Positions 11,005 to 22,470 are shown, counted from the first letter of the stretch. The stretch: DNA of 64,000 nucleotides from Molanna angustata (GCA_963576475.1 OY754972.1:14863572-14927571); one strand, 5' to 3'. Made by a program: numbers and translations. Notes: generated by a model from the sequence alone, not told the origin.

Positions 11005-12757
11005 ACAAATTTTTATCATCTCAATAGAGACGAAGTTGGGATATTGTAGGAGAACCAGGAATTCAAGGCACGTACTGGGCTTACGACCTGTCATCGGCTT
11101 GGTTCACGTGATCACTGTATGCGCTTGCGCAACATTCACCAATTTTGCCTTCTTATTGAGTTCCCGTTCAATGCAAGTTTTTGAAAGTTAACATGTCTAC
11201 GTAGGGGACGCCAGCTATTAGGATTTGGGTCCATTTTACTCTTCAGAAGAAGCGCACTACGTAGCGTCGGGAGGGTTTTGCAATCTAGAAAATAGTTTAT
11301 TAATTCGGATTTTAAAAAGACCCGGGTTGTACGAAGGTGGAAACACAGAATTCGGAAGATCGTTCCACAGTCGGGCTGCTGTATCAATAAAGGAGTTCGA
11401 GAAGCGACTTGTTCGTATATGTTGAAGGTCCACTGTGAATGGGTGCTGCGATTGAGTGAAGCGAGTGACTCTGTTGCGAGTGGGTGGAGGAGGGACCAAA
11501 GATGCAAGTTCTTCTGAGCAATTCCCGTGGTAGTATCTATAGAATAAACTTAAAATACCGTCTCTGCGTCTGTGTTCTAGTGATTGCAATCCATCAGTCA
11601 GTGATGGATCATCAATCAGACGTATAGCACGCCTTTGGACAGCGTCGAGGGTATTCAGTAGGTATTGGGGGGCGCCACTCCAGAGGTGACTGCCATATTC
11701 AATAATTGGACGTATTTGCGCTTTGTATACAGATCTGGGTCTTAGTAAAATATCTGCGCGCTCTATATAGTACGCTCAATTTTTTGGAGGCGAGTTTCAC
11801 CTTAGCTTCGATGGAGCCCTTGTAGTGTAATTGGTTCGTTATAGATGCTCCAAGCAGGTCGATAGAGCTGCTGTTAGGTAGGGTGCTTCCGTTGAAAGAC
11901 ACTTGCAATTCATTGGGATTTCTCTTCGCAGAAATTAGACAGGCTTGGGTTTTTGAGACGTTAAATGAAACAAGATTACTTTCACCCCAGGTATTGATTG
12001 AGTGGAGGTAGCTATTTATTTTTTGATGAAGGTCTTTCCGGGCTTCTGATATTTCACTCTGTTTAGGAGGTTTGTCAAAAGAGAAATTGTCATGGACTGT
12101 GCTGTCATCAGCGTAACAGTGGATGGGGGCGCGTAAGAGCAAGTCGTTAATATGTAGGAGGAATAGGGTTGGAGATAGAATGGACCCTTGAGGGACTCCC
12201 GCATTAATGGAATGGGGAGAAGAAGAGCAACCGTCCACTACAGTTATGACTTCGCGATCTTTTAAAAAATTCGCAATCCAAGTACACAGAGACTGGGGTA
12301 GTCCATAAGAAGGGAGTTTCATTAAGAGACCTTGGTGCCAAACCCGATCGAAAGCTTTAGAGATGTCAAGGGCGACAGTTTGAGCTTCTCCAAAGCGTTC
12401 CATAACTCGACCCCAAACGGATGTCACATACGCAAGTAGGTCGCCACAAGATCGATTTCCACGAAATCCATATTGGCGGTCGCTTAAAATTTTGTTTGCT
12501 TCGAGGTATGTGATCAACTTGGTGTTTAGTACCCTTTCCATTATTTTGGAGAGTACAGAAGTGATAGCGATGGGTCGGTAGTTAGATGGGTTGGAGCGAT
12601 CACCTTTTTTAGGAATTGGGTGGATGACCGCTTTTTTCCAGTCACATGGGACAATACCAGTTTTAAACGAGAGTTTGAAGAGTTTAGTGAGAACTGGGGC
12701 TAGTTCGGCGGAGCATTTTTTTAACACAAGTTCTATATGTTTTAATCTGTTCATAAA
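11005..12757 (-). mobile_element. CR1-group LINE, 5'-truncated copy
   Basis: The insertion comprises the reverse-transcriptase-bearing ORF (separate entry) and a 3' untranslated region at 11005-11256. The UTR contains 'caataagaaggc', 'gatgacaggtcgtaagccc', 'cctggttctcc' and 'tctctattgagatg'. The same UTR recurs on the plus strand at 51171-51345, in part at 50775-50845, and its last part at 43973-44054, so the family is multicopy. The endonuclease and ORF1 are absent, as usual for 5'-truncated LINE insertions. The UTR and the C-terminal style suggest the Daphne/Crack side of the CR1 group; this is an inference. Confidence 0.8.
11257..12754 (-). pseudogene. LINE reverse transcriptase (ORF2 fragment), one frameshift
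   Basis: This reverse transcriptase would copy the element's own RNA at a nicked chromosomal site. The 351-codon frame (12754 down to 11699) holds the palm in order: PIPKKGD at about residues 47-52, SNYRPIAIT at 57-65, QYGFRGNRS at 94-102, motif A LDISKAFD with the metal-binding Asp near 130, motif B GVPQGSILSP at 187-195, and motif C YADD at 214-217. All catalytic residues are present. Near 11740 the frame shifts. Translation resumes as YKAQIRPIIEYGSHLWSGAP and continues through LDAVQRRAIRLIDDPSLTDG and SLEHRRRDG to ARLWNDLP, ending at the stop near 11257. The C-terminus is thus complete and only one indel separates the halves. The start at 12754 is internal; upstream domains are missing. 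Confidence 0.9.
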
Positions 12758-12887
12758 AATCTGTTCGTTTGAAAATAATATGCAACTTTAAAATAGTCGA
12801 TCTTATGTAAATACTTATACTTATACAATACGATAAATACTTATGTAGTACAAATACGGATTTATAACAATTTGGCAAATTTCTCAC

Positions 12888-13589
12888 TAAAACAATATCA
12901 ATTTTCTAACTAACTAAAACAATGTTAATTGCAATTTTCTAACAATCAAAAACAATGTCAATGGCAATTTTCTAAAAATCTAAAACAATGCCAATGGTAA
13001 TTTTCTAACAATCTAAAACAATGTCAATGGCAATTTTCTAACAATCTAAAACAATGTCAATAGCAATTTTCTAACAATCTAAAACAATGTCAATGGCAAT
13101 TTTCTAACAATTTTAAACAATGTCAATGGCAATTTTCTAACAATCTAAAACAATGCCAATGGTAATTTTCTAACAATCTAAAACAATGTCAATGGCAATT
13201 TTCTAACAATCTAAAACAATGTCAATAGCAATTTTCTAACAATCTAAAACAATGTCAATGGCAATTTTCTAACAATTTTAAACAATGTCAATGGCAATTT
13301 TCTAACAATCTAAAACAATGCCAATGGTAATTTTCTAACAATCTAAAACAATGTCAATGGCAATTTTCTAACAATCTAAAACAATGTCAATAGCAATTTT
13401 ATAACAATCTAAAACAATGTCAATGGCAATTTTCTAACAATCTAAAACAATGTCAATGGCAATTTTCTAACAATCTAAAACAATGTCAATGGCAATTTCC
13501 TATCAAACTAAAACAATGTCAATATCAATTTTCTGACTAACTAAAACAATATCAATGGCAATTTTCTAATAATCTAAAAAAATGTCAAG
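12888..13589. repeat. 33-bp satellite with 165-bp higher-order repeat
   Basis: About 21 head-to-tail units of 33 bp; a typical unit begins CAATTTTCTAACAATCTAAA and ends with ACAATGTCAATGG. Variant units recur in fixed order. The diagnostic 'ccaatggtaa' is at 12991, 13156 and 13321, and 'tcaatag' at 13057, 13222 and 13387, in each case exactly 165 bp apart, so five variant monomers form a higher-order unit. Edge units are more diverged. Although 33 is divisible by three, variant units introduce TAA and TAG in the otherwise open frame, so it is not coding. There are no unique spacers. Confidence 0.95.
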
Positions 13590-15552
13590 CATTGAATGAA
13601 TCGGTATTAGAATATTTAGATTTTTTTGTTAAAATACAGAAAAAAAGAAATATAAAAACGTATATAATAAAATCATAGCAATTGGAAAAAAGGGAATTTT
13701 AGAAATATCGATCAGGAATTATTTGGTAAATAAAATTTCTTTTGTACTTTTATCAATAGTTGTATAATATAAGATATGAAAAAAAATTATAGGTTATGTA
13801 ATATGAAAATATGTACCAATTTTTGTTTCAAAAGTGTTTTCTTTAATAATTAGTATTTTACCAAGGAAAATATTGTGGATATTTTTGATTAGTTTGCGTA
13901 GTGTTTAATAACATTTTGATGTAGAAGCAATTAAATACGAAATTTCTCGAGTTATAAAGGACTGTTGGAAAATTAAACACCGTGAAAAACCTTCTCTATA
14001 CAAAATAATTCCGGACAATGATATCGGCACCTTGAATTTCACGCTACATTTGTTGAAGTCTTGGCGAATTTATTGTTCGAACCGTTTCTCTTCGAAGTCA
14101 ATTAATTTTGAATCAAATTTTTATCTGTCCGCCCAGACCAATTAAAGCCTAGCTGCCTCCAACAACTGCTAATCCTTCCACTATAATTCGAATCTTTTCT
14201 CTCCAACTTTCCTCTTAATCCCCAATTTTTCTCCCTTTTATATACCGAAATCCCACTAGGTTTCAGTCTGATAGCTCAAATACGTGTTAGTTGCGAAATT
14301 CCTCGTTGATTAACAACGTTAGAATTTCGAGAGAAAAAATATATACTTGACTAATTAATACAATCGAATTTACCAGTAAAAAGTTTCGATGCAACCTTAT
14401 GATTTTTTACACCATTGTATCTTTTCTTCTATTTTAAAATATAAAACCAAATTAATCTATAATAGTTAAATATATATTATAATTTTCGATACGCAACTCT
14501 ATCATTACCTACCATTAACAAACAGCTAAAATCAACTGTGTTTTGAAAATAAGTACAGCTATCAGCTTTTCTGGAATGACACCAGAATGAATATCACTTG
14601 GCCTTATTGCTATTTTCAATGATAAATAAGTAGTTAATTGCATTAATGAATACTTGAAATAGTTTATTATTAGAGGGACATATAAATTCTTAGATCGATC
14701 ATATTTGTATTGCTCAGTTACCTAATTGATTGTATTGATAAATTGGCAATTAGTAGTAAAATTGAAGCAAAGGTTATGATGTACCTAATGTATTGGTTTG
14801 TTCCAATTATTGATAATAGCATGTAGGTATTTGTCAAATTGCTGGTGTTATACCATATTGTTTCGTTTACAAATTTGTTTACTTATGTACACAGGTAAAA
14901 TAAACAGACTTTAGTTCCGAAACTGAAATAAATATGACGGTATATTCTCATTTCCTACCAATGTCTATACTTCCGGTACTGTTTTATAGTTCCGTTAGGG
15001 AAGACCGCCATGTCGCGACATCTGAACGAATCTTCGCTCGGTTAACATATAATATCAAAGACTTAGTGTATAGGTATTCCGCCAGATGTCACAGTGCTCG
15101 GCGCTCGGTATCTGCACTATTTGTGTCTCTTTATAAGGAATCGTGGTGTATGTCAAGCTGGTTGCCGGGAACATTTCCTAGTCGGAATATATTAGATAAG
15201 TAGGTACCAACAACCAACATACATATTAATTCTATCATGCTTGCTATAGGAATGCAATATTTTTGAGAAAATATCCCAAGAGAGAGATACTACTGCTATC
15301 CAGGAATTCTTCTCACTTATGTATTTCAGTTCGAAGAAATTTTAAAATAACAGTCGTGGAGAGATCGGTGCGATGAAATCGCTATTTATAAGCCTCAGAT
15401 TCGAAGCTTGTCTCTATATATTTTCGCAAAATATATAGAGTAAGATTTGTTTTATTTATGGTATTTGTACTATCGGATTTTAACTTATTTTATAGACAAG
15501 TTTATGATGGTAAAATAATTTCATTTTATGAAAAAAAAAAAAATTTTAATCA
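13590..15552. other. Intergenic sequence with one unassigned open frame
   Basis: Mostly AT-rich. At 14934-15203 an ATG-started 89-codon frame covers a less AT-rich segment (about 14990-15190) with words such as 'gccatgtcgcgacatc' and 'gtcacagtgctcggcgctcg'. The product would be Ser/Arg-rich with no recognisable domain. It could be a repeat or a solo retroelement piece, but no second copy or terminal structure was found. Confidence 0.35.
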
Positions 15553-15629
15553 TGTCATGATCATGGCATGATTCGAACTCGCGACCACTTGATTACTAAC
15601 ATAGAGCACTAACCTCTCTGCCACCATAC
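15553..15629 (-). mobile_element. SINE2 head fragment (tRNA-like)
   Basis: The minus strand reads GGTGGCAGAGAGGTTAGTGC, then 'atgttagtaatca', 'gtggtcgcgagttcgaat' and 'catgcc'. These are a pol III A-box-like region, an anticodon-arm remnant and a B box. The 3' body seen at 22311 and 46698 is absent. Confidence 0.6.
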
Positions 15630-17098
15630 ATTTAAGGGTACCTACTTATAAAATATGCTTCAAGCAGACAACTCCTTATGAGCAGGTGACAATCGATATA
15701 ATAAAATCATAATAAATCTATCCATTTCAAACATCACTTTACTTGTATGAAAAAAAAGTATACATAGTTTTAAATTAAATAAATTTAATAATACTGGTAA
15801 TAGGGGATTTCAAGATCATCCAAGGGCGCTGATAGTGCTGTTCTACAAAACAAAGGTTTATTCTTTTCAGTACTTTATTTTTTGTCAACCGATATTCATT
15901 ATCAGTAACGTTTAGCGGTGGAAAAAAAAAGAAAAGATAAGTCAATGTATGGAAGTGACAGTTGTCACGTGACTGAGTGACTGTCACATCCATACATTAA
16001 ATAATCTTCTCTTTTTCTTCGCGATCGTTAAATGATACGTTGACTAGGGGGCTGGTCATCAAAATATAACTAAGAAGGTTTACACTATTAATTATATTTA
16101 CACTCATAAGGTATACATAAAAATCACTAACAAAAAAAAATACAAAAAAATTAGTGGTTTCAAAATATTTACGTTTTTCCAAAAGACGTTTTTTTTCAAG
16201 TCTACCTTAACTATTTAATTGTTTAATTTTTAGGAGCAACAAACGTGGGATATCCAATAATTGTAATTTTGGCTATGAATCGAATTTTAGACACAGTAAA
16301 ATGAGTCATACGATTTGTTTTATGGCGCTTTTGTCGTATTTTGAATCATTCATTGATTCGTTATTTAAGATTCGTTACATAAATCTTCAATATCAAACTT
16401 TTTCATTCGTTCTCTATCTATTATTATACCTTAATGTGTGTTAATTTTTTCTGTGTTTTACGGAACTCCAAATATAGTAAGTTACCTAATATTATTTCTT
16501 TTATGAAAGTTTGCATTTGTATGAAAACGAAATTGGAACGCTTACATTCGTGATTTGTTACCTCACAGTTGGGAAAGGAGGCACTTTATACGGAAGCCAA
16601 ATAGTACGTTAGTTGATTTACGTGGTCGGTCGTTAACTTCATGTCTTTTTTACAAGTTGTTTTTTTCACATTCATGAGGCGTTAAAATGAGAATATTTTT
16701 GAAAATTTGTAGATAAACATTGGCGGTATTCTTTGACGATGTTCCAGTATTTGATTAATAGCTATAAATATTTCAGAAACATCTTGTTAGTAAAACCCTT
16801 TTTTAATTCACATGTCTCTTTTATTATTGATAAGCTTAGTATCGATTACAAAATGTTCATATTAAGTTGAAATGGAATCGTTGTGTGGAACCACTCAACG
16901 ATATTTGTATTTCAATTAGTAAACTAATTATTGTCCCTCATCAAAGTCTCGAATTATCAATAGTAGGTATGGCGCCTGAAATCCTTTAAAAGATAACATT
17001 TTGATGTTGTAAACATGTGTGTGTACTGCACATAATCGCTTTCAACAATTATATCGTTGATTTTGTTTCATACATAGTATTTATGTTTATATAAGGAT
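15630..17098. other. AT-rich intergenic sequence, no gene seen
   Basis: A near-palindromic 'gacagttgtcacgtgactgagtgactgtc' region (15957-15986, shown in part) is the only local structure noted. The frames at 15775-15993 and 15997-16182 are composition-driven and show no motif. Confidence 0.4.
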
Positions 17099-17601
17099 GC
17101 TAGCGGGCCCGGGCCGACGTTGTTCTGCCACCGATCGCATTTTACATAGACCTTATTTTATGTTCTGTTCTGCCATAGACCGCCTTCTAGGTAGATTGCC
17201 TCATTTTATGTATTTTACAACTTTTTTTCATCCTCCAGATGCGTAATACAATGTCAGTAGATTCGTTTACACCACATCTACCGAAGATTCCCTATATATA
17301 AATTGAATTACGACCCTTTAATCCTATAAAAAATGTTGGGGGGGTGGGTGTAGGAAATATTCAAAATTTGTGGTTGTATATATTTTTTGATGAAACGTAT
17401 GAAATAATATTCGTTGAAAATAAATAAATATTTTTTTTTAGTTCTCAATTACAGCGCCACACATATGTAAAGTCTAAAACTATCCATTCTTTCAATCCGG
17501 AACCAACCTTATAAATTTAGAAAATTTCATTGAAATCGGTTGCGCGGTTTCGGAAATAAGCGTGTACGAACATCGCGACACAATTATTTTATATATTAGG
17601 T
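17099..17601 (+). repeat. Complete interspersed repeat beginning GCTAGCGGGCCCG
   Basis: The left end is GCTAGCGGGCCCGGGCCGAC followed by 'gttgttctgcc'. The right part has 'aaaatttcattgaaatcggt', 'tgcgcggtttcggaaataagc', 'cgacacaatt' and ends 'atatattaggt'. This pairing of a CTAGCGGACCCG-like start with a 'catcaaaatcgg'-like end is common to abundant arthropod repeats. Related left ends are at 30416, 54673 and 58676. No inverted termini or coding sequence are seen, so the class is left open. Confidence 0.6.
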
Positions 17602-17721
17602 TACACTGATCCTTATTTTACATATTTTTTTGAGAATTTGATAATACTTATATAATCCTTTAAAATTGATTATTATTAATTTATACAAATTAAGACAAAA
17701 ATTTCACATTTGTATTCTATT

Positions 17722-17875
17722 GTTCTTGGCCAACTAACATGTTGGTACTCTATTAAATATTAATTGAACACGTTCCCACTACCACGTTGCTACATTCTGG
17801 AGATTTATTATATGTAAAGATCTATTAAAAAACTGTTTCCACCGGAAACACAGTTTTTCATTAGGTCTCAAACTT
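17722..17875 (-). mobile_element. SINE1, degraded copy
   Basis: Matches the SINE1 order in reverse: 'ccaactaacatgttggtac', 'tattaattgaacacg', 'ttgctacattctggaga', 'actgtttccaccgg'. The tRNA-like head is largely gone. Confidence 0.55.
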
Positions 17876-18134
17876 ACCTAGTTAAGGTCATTCTTTTTTG
17901 AAAGTTCTTCCGTATTTTCTCATTGTTCACTTACTGTGCCAAAACGTAGGAGTTTTTAATAAATATAATAATATTCGTAAATCTGTGTTGTGTTAATTAC
18001 TTTCTTACAAAATATTCTTAATAGAAATGAAATATAAATGTTCACGCTTCACCTAGGGAAATGGTTGTAACGAATAACCATTTCTTAACAGCAATTTTAT
18101 ATGTGGTTTAGTAGATAGAGAACCAGGTATAAAG
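17876..18134. other. Spacer
   Basis: AT-rich, nothing recognised. Confidence 0.3.
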
Positions 18135-18920
18135 CAGTAAAGTCTGATTTTTTTAAGAGTGCCAAAGCTCATAGGGTGACCATGGTGTAAAAGAAAAAAT
18201 ATAATGGGATTTTTTTTATCATTTCATGATATAAAACGGTTGTAACTTTCACATGCATATATCTTCAAAACCTTCAAATCTTTTCATACCTATTCTTACT
18301 CCCGGTACCATGCGGTTTTAATGGGTCTATATTATTAGGTATTTTCTGCAAATGTTAATGGGCATCTCCTGGGAAAGTAATATTTAAACAAAATATTTAT
18401 TTGATACTTTTTATTAGGAAAATAAAAGAATACATTATGAAGTAATTAATCCTTATAATAATTAACAGTTACATATTATTTTACAAAATAATAAATTATA
18501 TGATACAAAATATTTACATAATAGTTCATTGAGGCAAACACACATACATAAATAATATATCTATGTAACTAATAAAAATAAATAATGGACACTTATTCTA
18601 TACTAAGACGGTGATAACACATGTATATAATAATAATTATATATCGATATTAAACAAAAAATAAAATACATAAGTTAGAAATAAAAAATGAAATTCTTAA
18701 TTTAGAACACATGGTCACCATAAAAAATCATACGTGCGCTCACTTCGAGAGATAGATACGTACTGTCGGGTTTGTTGATGTTTGTTGTTAAGGACACCAA
18801 ATGGTGTAAACCAATCAGCAACCACGAGTCTACTAATACATTTACATGCGTAAATACTATGCATTTTTTTTGTTTATGTATAGAATTGGCACTTTAAAAA
18901 AAATCAGACTTTACACACTG
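18135..18920. mobile_element. hAT-like non-autonomous DNA transposon
   Basis: The ends are inverted repeats of about 31-35 bp. The left, at 18135-18165, starts CAGTAAAGTCTGATTTTTTT and ends with 'gagtgccaa'. The right, at 18886-18920, reads on the minus strand CAGTGTGTAAAGTCTGATTT and ends with 'aaagtgccaa'. The flanks are TATAAAG on the left and TATGAAAG on the right, a plausible 8-bp target duplication with one base lost. CAGTG-type ends and an 8-bp duplication are hAT hallmarks. The 786-bp interior has no transposase frame. Confidence 0.65.
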
Positions 18921-19347
18921 TATGAAAGCAGTGCAGTCGCTTAAAGTTCAGATTTCATTTGAATAATTTTCCTAGTGCTCCTGTACGGTTTTGCTTCTAC
19001 CTTCACCATATCACGAGATCCCCCACGTGTAGTGGAGACAACATATGAATCCCGGGACATATAAATTGTCTAGCTTCGTGACTACCAACTTCTTAGTAAG
19101 TATGCACCCCTTCGTTTTTACACTCGTAACCTAGGTCCGAATTTTCTGTTGTATTAAATAAATTTTACTACATCAAGTTTCTTTTTTTTTTAATTAATTT
19201 CTGGCGTTCCACCCGATATCGAGTGATATAGCATCAAGTTTCTTATCGATATTCAGTAATAAAAGCTATTTGGCGCATGTAAAATTAATATTTCACATAG
19301 TACCTGTTAATAAATAATAATACTAATAATAAATTTGGATAATTTAT
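18921..19347. other. Spacer and 3' flank of a LINE fragment
   Basis: No gene. The last 40 bp is (TAA)-rich, consistent with a short 3' tail of the minus-strand LINE piece that follows. Confidence 0.35.
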
Positions 19348-19622
19348 TTAGCGCCGTTTTTGTGAATATCTCACCTCAAGGCGCTCAAAAATTGAATAAG
19401 TTGTATCATTTTGGCTCTGGTAAGATTTGCGAAAAAGGTGCGTTTTGAGTTTTTTTCTGAACGAAGATATATTTTCGGTTTGTCTGAGGGTGTGTGGGAG
19501 CTTATTCCATGCATTTGGTCCTGCCACAGCAAATGCACGTTCACCGAAATTAATTGTGTGCACCCTGTTTATTTCAACTAATTTCCCAACTATGGATGAA
19601 GAAGCAGAACGAATTGATGATT
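19348..19622 (-). pseudogene. CR1/Jockey-group LINE, ORF2 C-terminus
   Basis: An uninterrupted minus-strand reading ends in the usual LINE C-terminus: RSASSSIVGKLVEIN, NFGERAFAVAGPNAWNKLP, then SFRKKLKTHLF. The FGxRAFxxAGPxxWNxLP pattern followed by FRKxLKTxLF is characteristic of the extreme C-terminus of CR1- and Jockey-group ORF2 proteins. Only about 90 codons survive. The upstream side is cut at about 19622, where a SINE1 tail abuts it, so this is a 5'-truncated insertion or was interrupted. No catalytic domain remains. Confidence 0.8.
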
Positions 19623-19668
19623 GTTAGTTGCCCGAGAAGAAATAAATAAATAATAAATGAATAAATAA
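19623..19668 (+). mobile_element. SINE1 tail end
   Basis: GTTAGTTGCCCGAGAAG followed by (ATAA)n is the 3' terminus and tail of SINE1, here without the body. Confidence 0.5.
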
Positions 19669-20635
19669 CAACAGCAAAAAATCACTACAAACATATACAC
19701 AAACATAAACAGCAAGTATTATGTTTGTGTACATTACCACAAAAATGACAAAGATTTAGATTCTGACTGTTTAGTTTAGATTACGAATAAGTTAGTAATA
19801 AAAAGAAAAAAATAACATTTTGTTCTGTTGTATTAACGATTATTCACATTGAAATATCATCTTTTGAATAAGGTTTTTTTTTCATTTATTTAAAGACATT
19901 TCATCCAATATTGAATGTTACATGTCTCAAGAGTAAAAATAACAATAAAACATAACAAAAACAAGAAGTGAAAATACAATTGATACATAAAGTACTTAAG
20001 GAAAACAATTGGCAAATTAAACAAACAGATCAAAATAGAATTAAATAGAACACAAATGCAAATTATTGAGACATAGAATTCCTCCTCCGCACGAAGAACT
20101 CGATATTTCAATTACTTGTTACAAATGAATCATAAAGTAAAAAATATTGTAACATATCATCATTTAAAAATACTTGAAATGATGATGAAACGTACCAGAA
20201 AAAGACTTTTGTAGTTTGTTTTAAAAATAACATTTATATTTGTGATAGAATTCAGTGGAACATTTTTAATTTCTAAAATATATATTTAATTTTTTATTAG
20301 GTAATCTTTTTATGTAAGTACCTACTTTTCCGCGGTTAACTTATTTTTTCTTATTGATATTATGCTTACCTCGACTGCAGGATAAAACTTTATGTATATG
20401 TTACAGAAACAAATTATATTTTTATATTTTTCATCTTGCAACTGACGGTATGGACTATCAGCGGAGACTTATTATTGACTTTAAATTATTGTAATATTAG
20501 ATGTAACACTGTTATATATAACTGTAAGTGTACCTACTAAAAAATTATAAATAAATAGTCAAATATATCATCTGAATGCCGACGATTCATATCACTACCT
20601 GACCGTTTATTAATACATACCTACATACATCTACC
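19669..20635. other. Intergenic sequence, possible LINE 3' UTR
   Basis: The segment 19870-20110, read on the minus strand, ends in an A-rich run and could be a LINE 3' UTR, but nothing in it was recognised directly. The rest is AT-rich without features. Confidence 0.3.
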
Positions 20636-20755
20636 ATCACGGCGTATCTCATAATGTGGGATAACTAGCGACAGGTATATGGGTGTGTATAAGGAAACTC
20701 GTCTCATCTAAAAAGGCACTTCATTCAAAATTGATGGTGAACCTCATTGCTGACT
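20636..20755 (+). repeat. R4 interspersed repeat
   Basis: ATCACGGCGTATCTCATAAT, then 'gtgggataactagcgacagg', 'cgtctcatctaaaaaggcac' and 'ggtgaacctcattgctga', colinear with 911-1075 on the other strand but lacking part of the middle. Confidence 0.65.
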
Positions 20756-20777
20756 TTTGTGAGATGTGATTTTGTAT

Positions 20778-21375
20778 GTTCTTCTTCTTCCTAGCCTTCC
20801 CTCCCCTGCTGGATGTAGGCCTCTTACATCTGTCTCCATTTTCCTCTATTCTGTGCCGCTTCAATCCATTTCTTTCCCATCTCTTCTGTGGCCGACCGAC
20901 ACCCCTTTTGTATTCCCATGGCCTCCACTTTAAGACTTTGGGAGTCCATCTTGAATTTGGTTGTCTGGCCACGTGTCCTGCCCATTGTCATTTCAATTAT
21001 GCGATCCTATCCAAGATATCGGCAACTTTGTTCGGCGTCTGATTTCTGTATTTGTAATTCTATCCCTCAGACTTATGCCCAACATTTGCCGCTACATGGA
21101 TCGTTGCGCGCATTTTAATTTGTGGACAGTATATTTATGGTCAGGGACATTATTTTCAAACCATATGTCATCACAGGCAAGATGCATGCTTCATAGGTTT
21201 TCCTTTTTGAATTAATGGGGATATCCTTATTTCTCATTATATGACTGAGCTTTCCGAAGGCTGCCCAACCAAGTCAAATTCTTCTGGGTATTTCTGCCAC
21301 CTGGTTTTCTTTTTCGATTCTTAACTTATGTCCGAGATAGATGTATTCTTCAACAGTTTCAATTATTTTGTATGT
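20778..21375 (-). pseudogene. RTE-type LINE, C-terminal third
   Basis: The minus strand reads VEEYIYLGHKL, GWAAFGKLSHI, then after stops and shifts KRKTYEACILPVMTYGLK, ARQPNSRWTPKVLKWRPWE, RGVGRPQKRWE, and in another frame KWIEAAQNRGKWRQM. The order EYxYLGHK, LGWAAFGKL, CxLPVxTYG, RWTxxxxxWxP, GRPxxRW, AxxRxxWRxM is that of RTE elements (BovB-like type) past the palm. The tail is (GAA)n, seen as TTC repeats at about 20778. Several frameshifts and stops are present. The related plus-strand copy at 52560-53130 keeps other parts. Confidence 0.85.
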
Positions 21376-21933
21376 TGTATTTTATTAATTTCACGTTTAT
21401 TAATAAAGTTCAATAATAAAGTATTGTTTTTGGAGGTATATCGCGGTATGCTTCTGATTCGAAAATTAACAGAAACATTATTATTTATTTTCGAATTGCG
21501 GTTTGTGTCTTTGTACTCCTCCCGTATATATTTGAACGAAATGAATTATAAATGAGTATACAAGAAAAGCCGCATTTTGTGACCTATATACAAACAGATA
21601 TCATACGAAACCCAGGCAGTTATTGTTGGCATTTTTATATCTCTTCTATCATGGATGTATTGTAATACGACATAAGAACGTTGTAAAAATGTCACAGAGT
21701 TATCAAAACCAAAAATGATATTCATATTCACGTGATACGTTTGATTGCGTGTCTTGTCATAAAAAAATATATCTTTATATAATAATTTTCTACTTTTTGT
21801 AGTCCTATTAGCAAGTATTTGTACGACCCATCGATTTACATCATTCAAAAATGAGAGTTTATTTTCAATCAAATTAAAAAAGGTTCAATTAAATGGATAA
21901 TTAATTAATAAAATCATACACATAAATACATAT
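21376..21933. other. AT-rich intergenic sequence
   Basis: The 108-codon minus frame at 21546-21872 shows no domain and no repeat relatives here. No gene is called. Confidence 0.35.
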
Positions 21934-22235
21934 CATCACGCCATGTCCCTTACGGGGTAAGATGAGAGAACCGAGCGCTATACTTCTCTATTTTCGCACA
22001 CATTTCTGGCTTCCTTTACATCATCGATTATTCAAACTTTTTATGTTTCCTTCTTTCAAAATATCATTCACATGGTCATGCCATCCCTTTCTGGGGCGAC
22101 CTCTGCTATTCACTCCATCTCTTGCACCCATGTATATTTTTTTGGTCAGACGTTCATCGTTCATTATTTCAATATGTCCAAACCACCTCAAGGCATTAAC
22201 TTCATTTTACATAATATAATATCCTTCTTTATCCT
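21934..22235 (-). pseudogene. LINE C-terminal remnant (LRWFGHIE type)
   Basis: The minus strand reads NEVNALRWFGHIEIMNDE, RLTKKIYMGARDG, SRGRPRKGWHDHVNDILKEG, one stop, CKGSQKCVRK, stop. The LRWFGHxExM...GRPRKxWxDxV pattern is the C-terminal end of a non-LTR retrotransposon ORF2, probably RTE-related but of a different subfamily from 20778-21375. The following UTR contains 'ccccgtaagggacatggcgt'. Only about 75 codons remain. Confidence 0.75.
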
Positions 22236-22310
22236 TGCATTCTCTCCTTATGTCATCATTTTTTAATCTATCATAATACCGTTCTATTACATATTAATTA
22301 AATCAATTAG

Positions 22311-22470
22311 ATGGGTCGATGGCAGAGCGGTTAGCGCGCTGGGTTAGTAATCCAGTAGTCGCGAATCCTGCCTCAACCGATTTCGTTCACCTATAGCACA
22401 AGCATTTATGCTTATTATAGGGAACGTAGGAAGATGTATATGTACTTGTTTAACAAGGACATATTATTTA
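22311..22470 (+). mobile_element. SINE2 (tRNA-derived)
   Basis: The tRNA-like head is GGTCGATGGCAGAGCGGTTA, then 'ctgggttagtaatccag' (an anticodon arm with a TTAGTAA loop), then a B-box region from which a few bases are lost ('gtcgcgaatcctgcc'). The body is 'cacctatagcacaagc', 'atgcttattatagggaacg', 'gatgtatatgtacttgttta'. It is colinear with 46698-46866, which keeps the B box intact. The shared non-tRNA body makes it a SINE, not a tRNA gene. Confidence 0.8.

Noticed and set aside
12888..13589. CRISPR-like array
   Set aside because: Units are contiguous 33-bp monomers with no unique spacers, in eukaryotic DNA; it is a satellite.
20776..21215. Plus-strand frames of 76-88 codons
   Set aside because: Antisense to a minus-strand RTE-type LINE fragment that shows proper family motifs.
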